From Burkholderiaceae bacterium (lineage in GTDB: Bacteria > Pseudomonadota > Gammaproteobacteria > Burkholderiales > Burkholderiaceae_C), in the NCBI GenBank assembly GCA_019234815.1, contig JAFALA010000013.1, positions 20,012-84,011 of the forward strand: a DNA stretch of 64,000 bases, read 5' to 3'. The position numbers and the translations under genes are program-made. The stretch's first letter is position 1, and every line of letters begins with the position of its first letter. The notes under the pieces were generated by a model. It worked only from the letters and a program-made list of their open reading frames with translations, ran no database searches and was not told the DNA's origin. This document shows positions 56,043 through 64,000 of the stretch, piece by piece.

Positions 56043-56987
56043 ATGAATGCGCCCACCCTGACCCGCGCCGACGTTCCGGTCTCGCTGCTGCAGCGCCTGC
56101 AGGACCGCCTGACCGGCGCGTCCGGCCGCCGCCTGGTGACCGCGGTGCCCTACGGCTTCCTGATCCTGTTTTTCTCGCTGCCCTTCCTGGTGGTGCTGCA
56201 GCTCAGCGTGTCGGACAGCGACGGCATCCGCTTCGAGAACCTGCTCCGCTACACCGACGGCGTGCTCAGCCTCAAGCTGCGGCTGAGCAACTACCTGTTC
56301 CTGATCAGCGACTCGCTGTACGCCAACGCCTACGGGTCTTCGCTGCGGCTGGCGGCCTTGAACACGGTGATCTGCCTGCTCATCGGCTATCCCTTCGCCT
56401 ACTTCATGGCGCGCGCGCCCGAGCGGCAGCGCGGCATGCTGGTGATGCTGGTGTCCCTGCCGTTCTGGACCTCCTACCTGCTGCGCGTCTACGCCTGGAA
56501 GGGCATCCTGGACGACCACGGCGTGATCAACGAGCTGCTGCTGAACCTGCACCTGATCGAGCACCCGCTGCGCATGATGCACACCCCGTTCTCGGTGACG
56601 ATCGCGATGGTCTACACCTACCTGCCCTTCATGATCCTGCCGCTGTACGCCAACCTGGCCAAGATGGACCTGCGGCTGCTGGAGGCCGCCTACGACCTCG
56701 GCGCCACGCCGTGGCAGGCCTTCTGGCTGGTGACGGTGCCGCTGTCGCGCGCCGGCATCGTGGCCGGTGCGATGCTGGTGTTCATTCCCAGCGTCGGCGA
56801 ATACGTGATTCCCGAAATGCTGGGGGGGCCGTCGACGCTGATGATAGGCCGCGTGCTGTGGGACGAGTTCTTCAGCAACAACGATTGGTCCATGGCTTCG
56901 TCGGTGGCGGTCACGATGGTGATCATGATTCTGGTGCCGCTGGTGATCTTCAACCGCGTCCAGAACGAATCAGAGGGGACGCACTGA
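56043..56987 (+). CDS. potH: Polyamine ABC transporter, permease (PotH type)
   Basis: This 314-aa inner-membrane permease has about six helices. It shows LPFWTSYLLRVYAWKGILDDHGVINELL, typical of PotH/PotB, and the coupling loop LLEAAYDLGATPWQAFWLVTVPLSRAGIVAG. It starts 10 bp after potG and overlaps potI (TGATG). Confidence 0.93.
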   Translation: MNAPTLTRADVPVSLLQRLQDRLTGASGRRLVTAVPYGFLILFFSLPFLVVLQLSVSDSDGIRFENLLRYTDGVLSLKLRLSNYLFLISDSLYANAYGSSLRLAALNTVICLLIGYPFAYFMARAPERQRGMLVMLVSLPFWTSYLLRVYAWKGILDDHGVINELLLNLHLIEHPLRMMHTPFSVTIAMVYTYLPFMILPLYANLAKMDLRLLEAAYDLGATPWQAFWLVTVPLSRAGIVAGAMLVFIPSVGEYVIPEMLGGPSTLMIGRVLWDEFFSNNDWSMASSVAVTMVIMILVPLVIFNRVQNESEGTH

Positions 56988-57808
56988 TGATGTCGCGCCT
57001 GTCCAAGACCTGGCTGTGGTCCGGCTACGCCTTCCTGTATTTGCCCATCCTGTGGCTGGTCGTGTTCTCGTTCAACGGCGGACAGCTGGCCTCGCTGTGG
57101 GGCGGCTTCTCGCTGCGCTGGTACCGCGAGACCGTCCACGACGCCGAGATCATCGACGGCCTGCTGTGCTCGCTCAAGATCGCCTTCCTGTCGGCCAGCG
57201 CCTCGGTGGTGCTGGGCACGCTGGCCGGCTGGGTGATGGCCCGCTACACGCGCTTCAAGGGCCGCAGCCTGTTCATCGCGCACATCAATGCGCCGCTGGT
57301 CGTGCCCGAGGTGATCACCGGCGTCTCGCTGCTGCTGTTCTTCGTCAGCACGCAGAAGCTGTTCGGCCTCCCGGGCGAGCGCGGCCTGTTCACGATCTGG
57401 GTCGGGCACACCTCGATCTTTGCCTCCTACGCCGCCGTCATCATCCACTCGCGGCTGTCGGCGCTGGACCGCTCGATCGAGGAGGCGGCGATGGACCTCG
57501 GCGCGCGGCCCCTGCAGGTGTTCTTCCTGGTGGTGCTGCCGATGATCTCGCAAGCGCTGATGTCGGCCTGGCTGCTGACCTTCACGCTCTCGCTCGACGA
57601 CGTGGTGAGCACGGCCTTCCTGTCCGGTCCCGGTACCACCACGCTGCCCATCGTCATTTTCTCGCGCATGCGACTGGGGCTGAAACCCTCGGTCAATGTG
57701 GTCGCCACCCTGACGGTCGCGGTGGTGGCCGCCGGCATCGTGTTTGCCACGCTGTGGATGGCGCGGCGCGAGCGCCTGCGCAATCGCGTGGAACCTGTCG
57801 GCGCCTGA
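56987..57808 (+). CDS. potI: Polyamine ABC transporter, permease (PotI type)
   Basis: This 273-aa second permease subunit begins with YLPILWLVVFSFNG, a landmark of PotC/PotI. The coupling loop is IEEAAMDLGARPLQVFFLVVLPMISQALMSAWLLTFTLSLDDVVSTAFLSGPGTTTLP. The ATG at 56987 overlaps the potH stop. The dehydrogenase gene follows after 34 bp. Confidence 0.93.
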   Translation: MMSRLSKTWLWSGYAFLYLPILWLVVFSFNGGQLASLWGGFSLRWYRETVHDAEIIDGLLCSLKIAFLSASASVVLGTLAGWVMARYTRFKGRSLFIAHINAPLVVPEVITGVSLLLFFVSTQKLFGLPGERGLFTIWVGHTSIFASYAAVIIHSRLSALDRSIEEAAMDLGARPLQVFFLVVLPMISQALMSAWLLTFTLSLDDVVSTAFLSGPGTTTLPIVIFSRMRLGLKPSVNVVATLTVAVVAAGIVFATLWMARRERLRNRVEPVGA

Positions 57809-57842
57809 CCGCGGCGCCCACTCTTTGAATGGAAAGATCGCT

Positions 57843-59339
57843 ATGACAAACCCAACCCTCCCCGATTGGTACGCCCGCGCCAAGGCGCTCAAGCTCGACG
57901 GCCGCTCCCTGATCCAGGGCCGGCGCGTCGCCGCGGCATCGGGCGAAGTCTTCGCCAAGGTCTCGCCGCTCAACGGCCAGGTCCTGCTGGAAGTGGCCCG
58001 CGGCGGCGCGGCCGACATCGACCGCGCCGTGGTCTCGGCGCGCCAGACCTTTGACAAGGGCGTGTGGCGCAACCAGACGCCCGGCGCGCGCAAGGCCGTG
58101 CTGCAGCGCTTCGCCGACCTGATGATGGCCCACCGCGACGAGCTCGCGCTGCTTGAAACGCTGGACATGGGCAAGCCCATCCGCAACGCCCTGGGGCTGG
58201 ACGTCGGCGCCGCCGCGCGCTGCATCCGCTGGTACGCCGAGGCCATCGACAAGGTCTACGACGAGATCGCGCCCACGGGGCCGCAGGCCCTGGCCCTGGT
58301 CACGCGCGAGCCCATGGGCGTGATCGGCGCCATCGTGCCCTGGAACTATCCGATGCTGATGGCGGCCTGGAAGCTCGGTCCGGCCCTGGCCACCGGCAAC
58401 AGCGTGGTGCTCAAGCCCTCCGAGAAGTCGCCGCTGACGGCGCTGCGCCTGGCCGAGCTGGCGATCGAGGCCGGCCTGCCCGAAGGCGTGTTCAACGTCG
58501 TGCCGGGCTTCGGCCACGAGGCCGGCGAGGCGCTGGCGCTGCACATGGACGTCGATGCCATCGGCTTCACCGGCTCGACCCGCATCGGCCGGCGCATGAT
58601 GGAGTACGGCGGCCGCTCCAACCTCAAGCGCATCTACAACGAGCTGGGCGGCAAGTCGGCCAATCTCGTGTTTGCCGATTTCGACGACCTGGACCGCGCC
58701 GCCAAGACGGCTGCGGGCAGCATCTTCTACAACCAGGGCGAGTCCTGCAACGCGCCGTCGCGCCTGCTCGTGCAGGCCTCGATCGCCGACGAATTCGTCG
58801 CGCGCGTGGCCGCCCAGGCGCAGAACTACCAGCCGGCCGATCCCCTGGACGGCGCAACTGTGATGGGCGCGCTGGTCGACGAGGCGCAGCTCAAGACCGT
58901 GCTCGGCTTCATCGCCTCGGGGCGAGAGGAGGGCGCGCGCTGCGTGGCCGGCGGCGAACAGGTGCGCGCGGAAAGCGGTGGTTATTTCGTCGCGCCGACC
59001 ATCTTCGACGGCGTGCGCAACGACATGAAGATCGCTCGCGAGGAGATTTTCGGGCCGGTGCTGAGCGTGATCCGTTTCGAGACCGAGGAGGAGGCCATCG
59101 CCATTGCCAACGATTCCAACTACGGGCTGCAAGCCGCCGTGTGGAGCACCAATTTGAACCGCGCGCACCGCGTTGCACGCCAGCTGCGGGCCGGAACGGT
59201 GCACGTCAACCAATACGACGACGACGACATCACGGTGCCCTTCGGCGGCGTCAAGCAAAGCGGCAATGGGCGCGACAAGTCGCTGCACGCATTCGACAAG
59301 TACACCGAGCTGAAAACCACCTGGATCCGCCTGGACTGA
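57843..59339 (+). CDS. puuC: Aldehyde dehydrogenase, gamma-glutamyl-aminobutyraldehyde type
   Basis: This 498-aa NAD(P)-dependent enzyme oxidises the aldehyde formed by PuuB (or by the aminotransferase). The general base Glu267 (NELGGKSAN) and nucleophile Cys302 (NQGESCNAPSR) are in place, with GFTGSTRIGR for cofactor binding and the C-terminal PFGGVKQSGNGRDKSLHAFDKYTELKT typical of PuuC. ATG 57843 follows AAAGATCGCT; the overlapping longer frame is rejected. The next enzyme, a gamma-glutamyl-GABA hydrolase (puuD), is not in the window. Confidence 0.94.
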   Translation: MTNPTLPDWYARAKALKLDGRSLIQGRRVAAASGEVFAKVSPLNGQVLLEVARGGAADIDRAVVSARQTFDKGVWRNQTPGARKAVLQRFADLMMAHRDELALLETLDMGKPIRNALGLDVGAAARCIRWYAEAIDKVYDEIAPTGPQALALVTREPMGVIGAIVPWNYPMLMAAWKLGPALATGNSVVLKPSEKSPLTALRLAELAIEAGLPEGVFNVVPGFGHEAGEALALHMDVDAIGFTGSTRIGRRMMEYGGRSNLKRIYNELGGKSANLVFADFDDLDRAAKTAAGSIFYNQGESCNAPSRLLVQASIADEFVARVAAQAQNYQPADPLDGATVMGALVDEAQLKTVLGFIASGREEGARCVAGGEQVRAESGGYFVAPTIFDGVRNDMKIAREEIFGPVLSVIRFETEEEAIAIANDSNYGLQAAVWSTNLNRAHRVARQLRAGTVHVNQYDDDDITVPFGGVKQSGNGRDKSLHAFDKYTELKTTWIRLD

Positions 59340-59428
59340 TCCCCGGCCTTTGGCCAAGGACCTTGGGCGAAGACCCGGAAGGCCTTGGCATGCAATCTGC
59401 ATTCGCAAAGAACCATTGGAGACAAACC

Positions 59429-59476
59429 ATGAAACGCGAGTTGCTTTTTCTGTTGTGGGCAGTGGATGACGGCTGA
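59429..59476 (+). CDS. 15-codon ORF with strong ribosome site
   Basis: ATG at 59429 opens MKRELLFLLWAVDDG-stop. GGAG at 59418-59421 is spaced 7 nt from the ATG, better than for most genes here. It lies between puuC and the TonB receptor. It may be a leader peptide, or the relic of a gene whose body has been lost. Only the signal for translation is seen. Confidence 0.4.
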   Translation: MKRELLFLLWAVDDG

Positions 59477-59551
59477 GGTCAGCGCCCTGATTTCGTTGTT
59501 GCCCATCCACTGTTTTTGGTTCGCAAGAAATTAAAGTACCAAGGATTCCAT

Positions 59552-62248
59552 ATGTCGAGAAAACACATGACACATCCCGCATTGAAAGCAATCGTTTCGG
59601 CCTGTCTCGTTGCGATGACGATGCCCGTGCTGACGGCGCAGGCGCAGAGCACCGGCGATGCGCCGGCCGACGCCAAGCTCGAGAAGATCGTCGTCACCGG
59701 CTCCAACGTGCGCCGCATCGACAAGGAAACGCCCAGCCCCGTGCAGGTGCTGTCGGCCGACGACATGAAGCAGTCGGGCTACACCAGCGTCGAAGACGTG
59801 CTGCACAACATCACAGCCAACAACATGGGCTCGCTGAGCCAGGCCAATGCGGAAGCCTTCGCAGCCGGCGGCGGCGGCGTGTCGTTGCGCGGCCTGACGG
59901 TGGGTGCGACGCTGGTGCTGATCAACGGCCACCGCATGGCACCGTATCCGATGCCCGACGACGGTGAGCGCGATTTCGTCGACCTGGCCTCCATTCCGTT
60001 CGAGGCGATCGAGCGCGTTGAAATCCTGAAGGACGGCGCGTCCGCCGTCTATGGCTCCGACGCCATGGCCGGCGTGGTCAACGTGATCCTGAAGAAGAAC
60101 GTCGTGGGGACGTCGATGGTGGCCGAGGCCGGCACGTCCTACAAGGGCGACGGCAGCAACGTGCACCTGGCAGGCACCCACGGCTTCGGCGACCTCGATG
60201 CCGACGGCTACAACCTGTTCGGCTCGCTCGAGTACAAGCACCAGGATTCGATCGCCCTGAGTTCCCGTCCCTACCTGGCCGTCACGGACTGGACCCCCTA
60301 CGGCGGCGCCAACCTGAGCAGCCAGGGCAGCCCTTACTACCAGCTGCAACCGAAGACGCAGAACCTGAACGCCCTGGCCAAGTTCACCAAGAAGCTGAAC
60401 GAAGACTGGGAATTCAACGTTCAGGCTTCGATCTTCAACAGCCAGGCCACGCAGGTCGGCGTGTTCAATTCGATCCTGGTCCAGCCGGGCGCCACCAATT
60501 TCACGATCCCCACGCTGAGCTGGGGCCCGGCCAACTACAACAATCCGGTGGTGGGCAGCGTCGGCCCGTTCAACCTGCCCAACACGCCGTACTACCAGGG
60601 CGTGACCTCGGTGACCTTCCCGGACATGGGCCCCCAGACCCAGACCGCGGACACGACCTCCTATCGGCTGGTGACCGAGCTGTCGGGCGACCTGGGCGCC
60701 TGGACGATTGAAGCGGCCCTGGGCTTCACCCGCGTGGAGACCCAGCTGACGAACAAGAACTTCCTGAGCGCGTCGGCCTTCAATACGGCCATGAACAACG
60801 GCAGTTATTACCTGCCCAACGCGGCGCCCGCCAACCTGTACGCACCCTTGACCGGCGTGACCGCGGCGACCTATGCGGCCCTGCTGCCCACGGGCGTGTC
60901 CACATCGGTCAGCGATCTGGACTTCTTCACCCTGCGCGGCACGCGCGAGGTGACGAAGCTGCCCGGCGGCCCCTTGTCCGTCGGCACTGGCATCGACTTC
61001 ACCTACAAGAAGCTGGATGAGCAGTTCCCGCCCGGCTTCGCCTCGGGCGACCAGACCTCGCCCATCTACTCGTTCGCCCAAGGCAGCCAGCAGATCGCCG
61101 CAGCCTACGCCGAGTTGGTGGCACCGGTGCTGAAGACGCTGGAACTCGATGCCGCCGCCCGCATCGACCACTACAACACCTACGGCAGCTCGACCACGCC
61201 CAAGGTGGGCTTCAAGTTCACGCCGATGAAGGAATTCACGCTGCGCGGGACCTACGCGGAAGGCTTCCGTGCGCCGAACGCGGCCGAAATGGGCGTGTCC
61301 GGTTCGACCTCGGGCAAGCTGTCGCCCGTCACCGATCCGGCCAACGGCGCCCTGGTCAGCATTCCGGAACTGCAGCTATCCAACCCGCACCTGAAGCCTG
61401 AGAAGTCCGACTCCTACACCCTGGGCATCATCTTCGAGCCCAACAAGATGCTGAACGTGTCGATCGACTACTACGACATCACGATCAAGAACCAGATCAG
61501 CTCGCCGGGCCTGCTGGGCTCCATCCAGCTGGCCTCGGCCTACGATCCGGTCGGGCAGCCGGGCAAGACCTCGCCCAACAACCCGTATCTGGCCGAGATC
61601 TTCCGCAACCCGGACGGCTCCATGGCCTACGAGACCTACAAGTTCGTGAACGCCAGCCAGACGCACACCAACGGCCTGGACATGGACTTCCGCCTCAAGT
61701 TCGACCTGCAGGAGCTGGGCAGCCTGTCGTCCGACCTGAGCTTCACGCACATGTTCAAGTACGACGCCGACTTCTTCGGCACCACCTATGCGCTGGCGGG
61801 CACGCACGGCCCGGGCTTTGTGTCGGGCGACACCGGCACGCCGCAGGACCGCGCCGCGCTGACCACCACCTGGCGCAAGGGGCCGATCGAGATCACCGGC
61901 ACGATCAACTACACCAGCGGCATGAGCATTCTCGATCCCTCGTACGGCAACACGACCTGCGCGCTGGCCTTGCCCTATACCTTCCCGAGCGGCACGGTGC
62001 CCAGCACCTTCTGCCATGTGCCGTCGTTCACGACCTTCAACCTGGCGGGCAAGTACGACGTGTCCAAGCAGTTCAGCGTGCATGCCTCGGTGGTCAACCT
62101 GTTCAACCGCCACGCACCGTATGACCTGCAGACCTTCGGCTCTGCCGGCAACGGCGCTCAATACGGCGGCGCGCCTTACAACCCGGCGCTGCATCAGGAT
62201 GGCGCGCTCGGCGCCTTCCTCAACGTGGGTGCTTCCTACCGCTTCTGA
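59552..62248 (+). CDS. TonB-dependent outer-membrane receptor
   Basis: This 898-aa protein has a signal peptide (about 1-34, MPVLTAQAQ). A TonB box-like LEKIVVTGSNV follows, then a plug domain (about 55-175: PSPVQVLSADDM, GGVSLRGLTVGATLVLINGHRM, IERVEILKDGASAVYGSDAMAGVVNVIL) and a 22-strand barrel ending LGAFLNVGASYRF. It imports a scarce large substrate using TonB energy; the ligand is unknown. AAGGA lies 8 nt before ATG 59552. It follows the polyamine genes by 211 bp, with no T-run terminator between, so it may be partly co-transcribed. It has no Fur box that I can see. Confidence 0.93.
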   Translation: MSRKHMTHPALKAIVSACLVAMTMPVLTAQAQSTGDAPADAKLEKIVVTGSNVRRIDKETPSPVQVLSADDMKQSGYTSVEDVLHNITANNMGSLSQANAEAFAAGGGGVSLRGLTVGATLVLINGHRMAPYPMPDDGERDFVDLASIPFEAIERVEILKDGASAVYGSDAMAGVVNVILKKNVVGTSMVAEAGTSYKGDGSNVHLAGTHGFGDLDADGYNLFGSLEYKHQDSIALSSRPYLAVTDWTPYGGANLSSQGSPYYQLQPKTQNLNALAKFTKKLNEDWEFNVQASIFNSQATQVGVFNSILVQPGATNFTIPTLSWGPANYNNPVVGSVGPFNLPNTPYYQGVTSVTFPDMGPQTQTADTTSYRLVTELSGDLGAWTIEAALGFTRVETQLTNKNFLSASAFNTAMNNGSYYLPNAAPANLYAPLTGVTAATYAALLPTGVSTSVSDLDFFTLRGTREVTKLPGGPLSVGTGIDFTYKKLDEQFPPGFASGDQTSPIYSFAQGSQQIAAAYAELVAPVLKTLELDAAARIDHYNTYGSSTTPKVGFKFTPMKEFTLRGTYAEGFRAPNAAEMGVSGSTSGKLSPVTDPANGALVSIPELQLSNPHLKPEKSDSYTLGIIFEPNKMLNVSIDYYDITIKNQISSPGLLGSIQLASAYDPVGQPGKTSPNNPYLAEIFRNPDGSMAYETYKFVNASQTHTNGLDMDFRLKFDLQELGSLSSDLSFTHMFKYDADFFGTTYALAGTHGPGFVSGDTGTPQDRAALTTTWRKGPIEITGTINYTSGMSILDPSYGNTTCALALPYTFPSGTVPSTFCHVPSFTTFNLAGKYDVSKQFSVHASVVNLFNRHAPYDLQTFGSAGNGAQYGGAPYNPALHQDGALGAFLNVGASYRF

Positions 62249-62252
62249 GGAG

Positions 62253-63191
62253 TCAGTAAATCTCCGGCACCATCATCGAGTCGGGAATCGGATTGCGGAT
62301 GTAGTCCTCGTGCCGGATGCGCTCAGGCAGCGCAATCGGCGGATGCTCCACCTCGCTGATGTCGAACTGGCTCAGCAGATGGTGGATGCAGTTCAGGCGG
62401 GCCGATTTCTTGTCGACCGCCTGCACCACCCACCAGGGGGCTTCGGGAATGTGGGTGCGCTCCAGCATGATTTCCTTGGCCTTGGTGTAGTCCTCCCAGC
62501 GGCGGCGGGACTCCAGGTCCATGGGGCTGAGCTTCCACTGCTTGAGCGGATCGTGCACGCGGCTCAGGAAGCGCAGGTGCTGTTCCTCGTCGGTGATGGA
62601 GAACCAGTACTTGATCAGCACGATGCCCGAGCGCACCAGCATGCGCTCGAACTCCGGGACGGTGCGGAAAAACTCCTCCACGTCGTCCTCGGAGCAGAAG
62701 CCCATGACGCGCTCCACGCCGGCGCGGTTGTACCAGCTGCGGTCGAACAGCACGATCTCGCCGGCCGCGGGCAGGTGCGGCACATAGCGTTGGAAGTACC
62801 ACTGCGTGCGCTCGCGGTCGTTGGGCGCGGGCAGCGCAACGGTACGGCAGACACGCGGATTGAGGCGCTGCGTGACGCGCTTGATCACGCCGCCCTTGCC
62901 GGCGGCGTCGCGCCCTTCGAACAGGATCACGACCTTGCGCTTGCGGTCGGCGACCCAGTCCTGCAGCTTGATCAGCTCGCCCTGGAGTCGGAAGAGCTCC
63001 TTGAAATAGTGGTTGCGCTTGTGCCGTTCCTGTTCGTCGACGCTGCCGATGTCGGCGCGCCCCAGGTGCTCCAGCGCGGCTTCGGGGTCATGGTGATCGT
63101 CGAGCTCCATTTCGAGCTCCTCGTCGTAGTCGTCGACGAGTTCTCGGGCAATGCGGCGGCGCAGGACTTCCTGGTCGGACAAGGGCGGCAT
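62253..63191 (-). CDS. ppk2: Polyphosphate kinase 2
   Basis: This 312-aa PPK2-family enzyme transfers phosphate between polyphosphate and nucleotides. Walker A is FEGRDAAGKGG (91-101), Walker B is the IVLFDRSWYNRAGVERVMGF segment (Asp150), and the lid region is RRRWEDYTKAKEIML. The N-terminal 50 residues are acidic (DDYDEELEMELDDHHD). It ends 4 bp from the convergent TonB receptor stop. It lies directly after the phosphate transporter gene (13 bp), so the pair may take up and store phosphate. Confidence 0.95.
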   Translation of the reverse strand: MPPLSDQEVLRRRIARELVDDYDEELEMELDDHHDPEAALEHLGRADIGSVDEQERHKRNHYFKELFRLQGELIKLQDWVADRKRKVVILFEGRDAAGKGGVIKRVTQRLNPRVCRTVALPAPNDRERTQWYFQRYVPHLPAAGEIVLFDRSWYNRAGVERVMGFCSEDDVEEFFRTVPEFERMLVRSGIVLIKYWFSITDEEQHLRFLSRVHDPLKQWKLSPMDLESRRRWEDYTKAKEIMLERTHIPEAPWWVVQAVDKKSARLNCIHHLLSQFDISEVEHPPIALPERIRHEDYIRNPIPDSMMVPEIY

Positions 63192-63204
63192 GTCGCTCTC
63201 CTGT

Positions 63205-64000
63205 TCAGAACAAATGCGTGAACAGCCAGTACAACGAGCCCGAAAGCAAGATGGCGGCGGGCAGGGTCAGCACCCAGGCCATCATCAGGTTGCGAATGGT
63301 CGACATCTGCAGGCCCGAGCGATTGGCGGCCATGGTGCCGGCCACGCCGGAAGACAGTACGTGCGTCGTCGAGACGGGCAGGCCGAACATGTCGGCGGCA
63401 CCGATGGTGGCCATGGCGACGAGCTCGGCCGAGGCGCCCTGCGCGTAGGTCAGGTGGCTCTTGCCGATCTTTTCACCGACGGTGATGACGATGCGCTTCC
63501 AGCCCACCATGGTGCCCAGCCCCAGGGCAATGGCCACGGCAACCTTGACCCACAGCGGAATGAACTTGGTGGCGGCATCCATCTGCGTCTTGAGCGCCTT
63601 CAGGCTGGTCCTGCTTTGCTCGGTCAGACCGCTGGCGTTGTTTCGGTCCAGCAGGCGAATGGCCTCCGAGGCCAGGTACATGTCGTTGCGGACGTTCTTC
63701 ACGCTGCCCGAGGGCACGGCCGCCAGCGAGGGATGGCTTTGGACCTGGTCGCCGATGTCGCCGGCCAGTGCAGAAAGGGCCGGCAGGACCTCGTCGCTCA
63801 GGGTCTTGGTCTGGATGTAGTTGGTGAGCACCACACGCGGATCGCTGGTCAGCGCAATCGTGGCTTGCGATTTCAAATCCATTTGCGCAATATGCGCCAC
63901 CGAGGCGAACTGCGCCGTCTGTTCCGCCGGCATGGCGCGGTTCAATGCGTAGGACAGCGGCACCGTGCCGACCAGGATCAGCATGATCAGGCCCATGCCC
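63205..64000 (-). CDS. Inorganic phosphate transporter (PiT family), 3' part
   Basis: The reading frame is open beyond the right edge; about 264 C-terminal residues are present. The typical PiT C-terminal repeat is visible: WKRIVITVGEKIGKSHLTYAQGASAELVAMATIGAADMFGLPVSTTHVLSSGVAG, then two membrane helices to the end. A long hydrophilic, helical loop (about 100 residues, QSHPSLAAVPSG...SLKALKTQMDAATKF) precedes it. It imports phosphate with protons or as metal-phosphate. ppk2 follows after 13 bp, suggesting an operon. Confidence 0.92.
   Translation of the reverse strand, partial: GMGLIMLILVGTVPLSYALNRAMPAEQTAQFASVAHIAQMDLKSQATIALTSDPRVVLTNYIQTKTLSDEVLPALSALAGDIGDQVQSHPSLAAVPSGSVKNVRNDMYLASEAIRLLDRNNASGLTEQSRTSLKALKTQMDAATKFIPLWVKVAVAIALGLGTMVGWKRIVITVGEKIGKSHLTYAQGASAELVAMATIGAADMFGLPVSTTHVLSSGVAGTMAANRSGLQMSTIRNLMMAWVLTLPAAILLSGSLYWLFTHLF

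Noticed and set aside
59340..59395. Terminator after puuC
   Set aside because: GCCAAGG...CCTTGGC can pair, but the stem is interrupted and no T-run follows, so termination is not supported.

Overview
The window is high-GC DNA (roughly two thirds G+C by eye) with the gene content and order of a betaproteobacterium of the order Burkholderiales, probably close to Comamonadaceae. The reasons are the DUF721/secA/argJ neighbourhood, the phoH-bcp-Mth938-alaA-hom-thrC-moeA-moaD run, a PEP-CTERM protein, the DUF2844/DUF3443 pair and DUF2145. The genus cannot be fixed from the sequence alone. I saw no rRNA, tRNA or CRISPR array.

Layout. (1) 1-2.9 kb is an accessory island edge with lower GC: an S8-type peptidase running off the left end, its AAA+ ATPase partner, two 99-bp imperfect direct repeats that look like attachment sites, 12-bp-spaced short repeats beside one of them, and a one-TM orphan between them. 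(2) 2.9-9.7 kb holds an RDD membrane protein with a ClpP-like domain that appears to lack its catalytic serine, a small DUF4124-like protein, katG, a fatty-acid hydroxylase and an orphan PEP-CTERM protein. (3) 9.7-20.9 kb is mostly housekeeping: DUF721, secA, a DUF6765 protein, argJ, a SPOR-like membrane protein, a methyltransferase, a Crp/Fnr regulator and an HDOD protein. It also contains a gene-poor stretch with a strong reverse-strand terminator. (4) 20.9-31.8 kb carries an NlpC/P60 hydrolase, a HAD phosphatase, PIN-PhoH, a peroxiredoxin, an Mth938 protein, then alaA, hom, thrC, moeA and moaD.

(5) 31.8-41 kb is the most unusual part. After an SPFH-SHOCT protein and a decayed outer-membrane receptor comes a four-gene operon of exported proteins (DUF2844, DUF3443, an unknown, DUF2145). 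The DUF3443 lipoprotein shows the two Asp-Thr/Ser-Gly motifs and other landmarks of a two-lobed pepsin-like aspartic protease. DUF2145 shows a His...Asn-Cys arrangement like circularly permuted NlpC/P60 enzymes. Next is an operon under a near-perfect Fur box: OprB-type porin, beta-propeller protein and Tat-exported Dyp peroxidase (EfeB-like), which suggests an iron-starvation system different from EfeUOB.

(6) 41.2-47.2 kb: a small periplasmic protein, a complete phosphonate-type ABC importer without a C-P lyase, and the Kup potassium transporter. (7) 47.3-59.3 kb is a polyamine uptake and catabolism cluster: cupin, PuuB-like oxidase, MocR-type regulator, PuuA-like ligase, SpuC-like aminotransferase, PotFGHI importer and PuuC-like dehydrogenase. 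A 15-codon ORF and a TonB-dependent receptor follow. (8) The right end has PPK2 polyphosphate kinase and the 3' part of a PiT phosphate transporter, a plausible phosphate uptake/storage pair.
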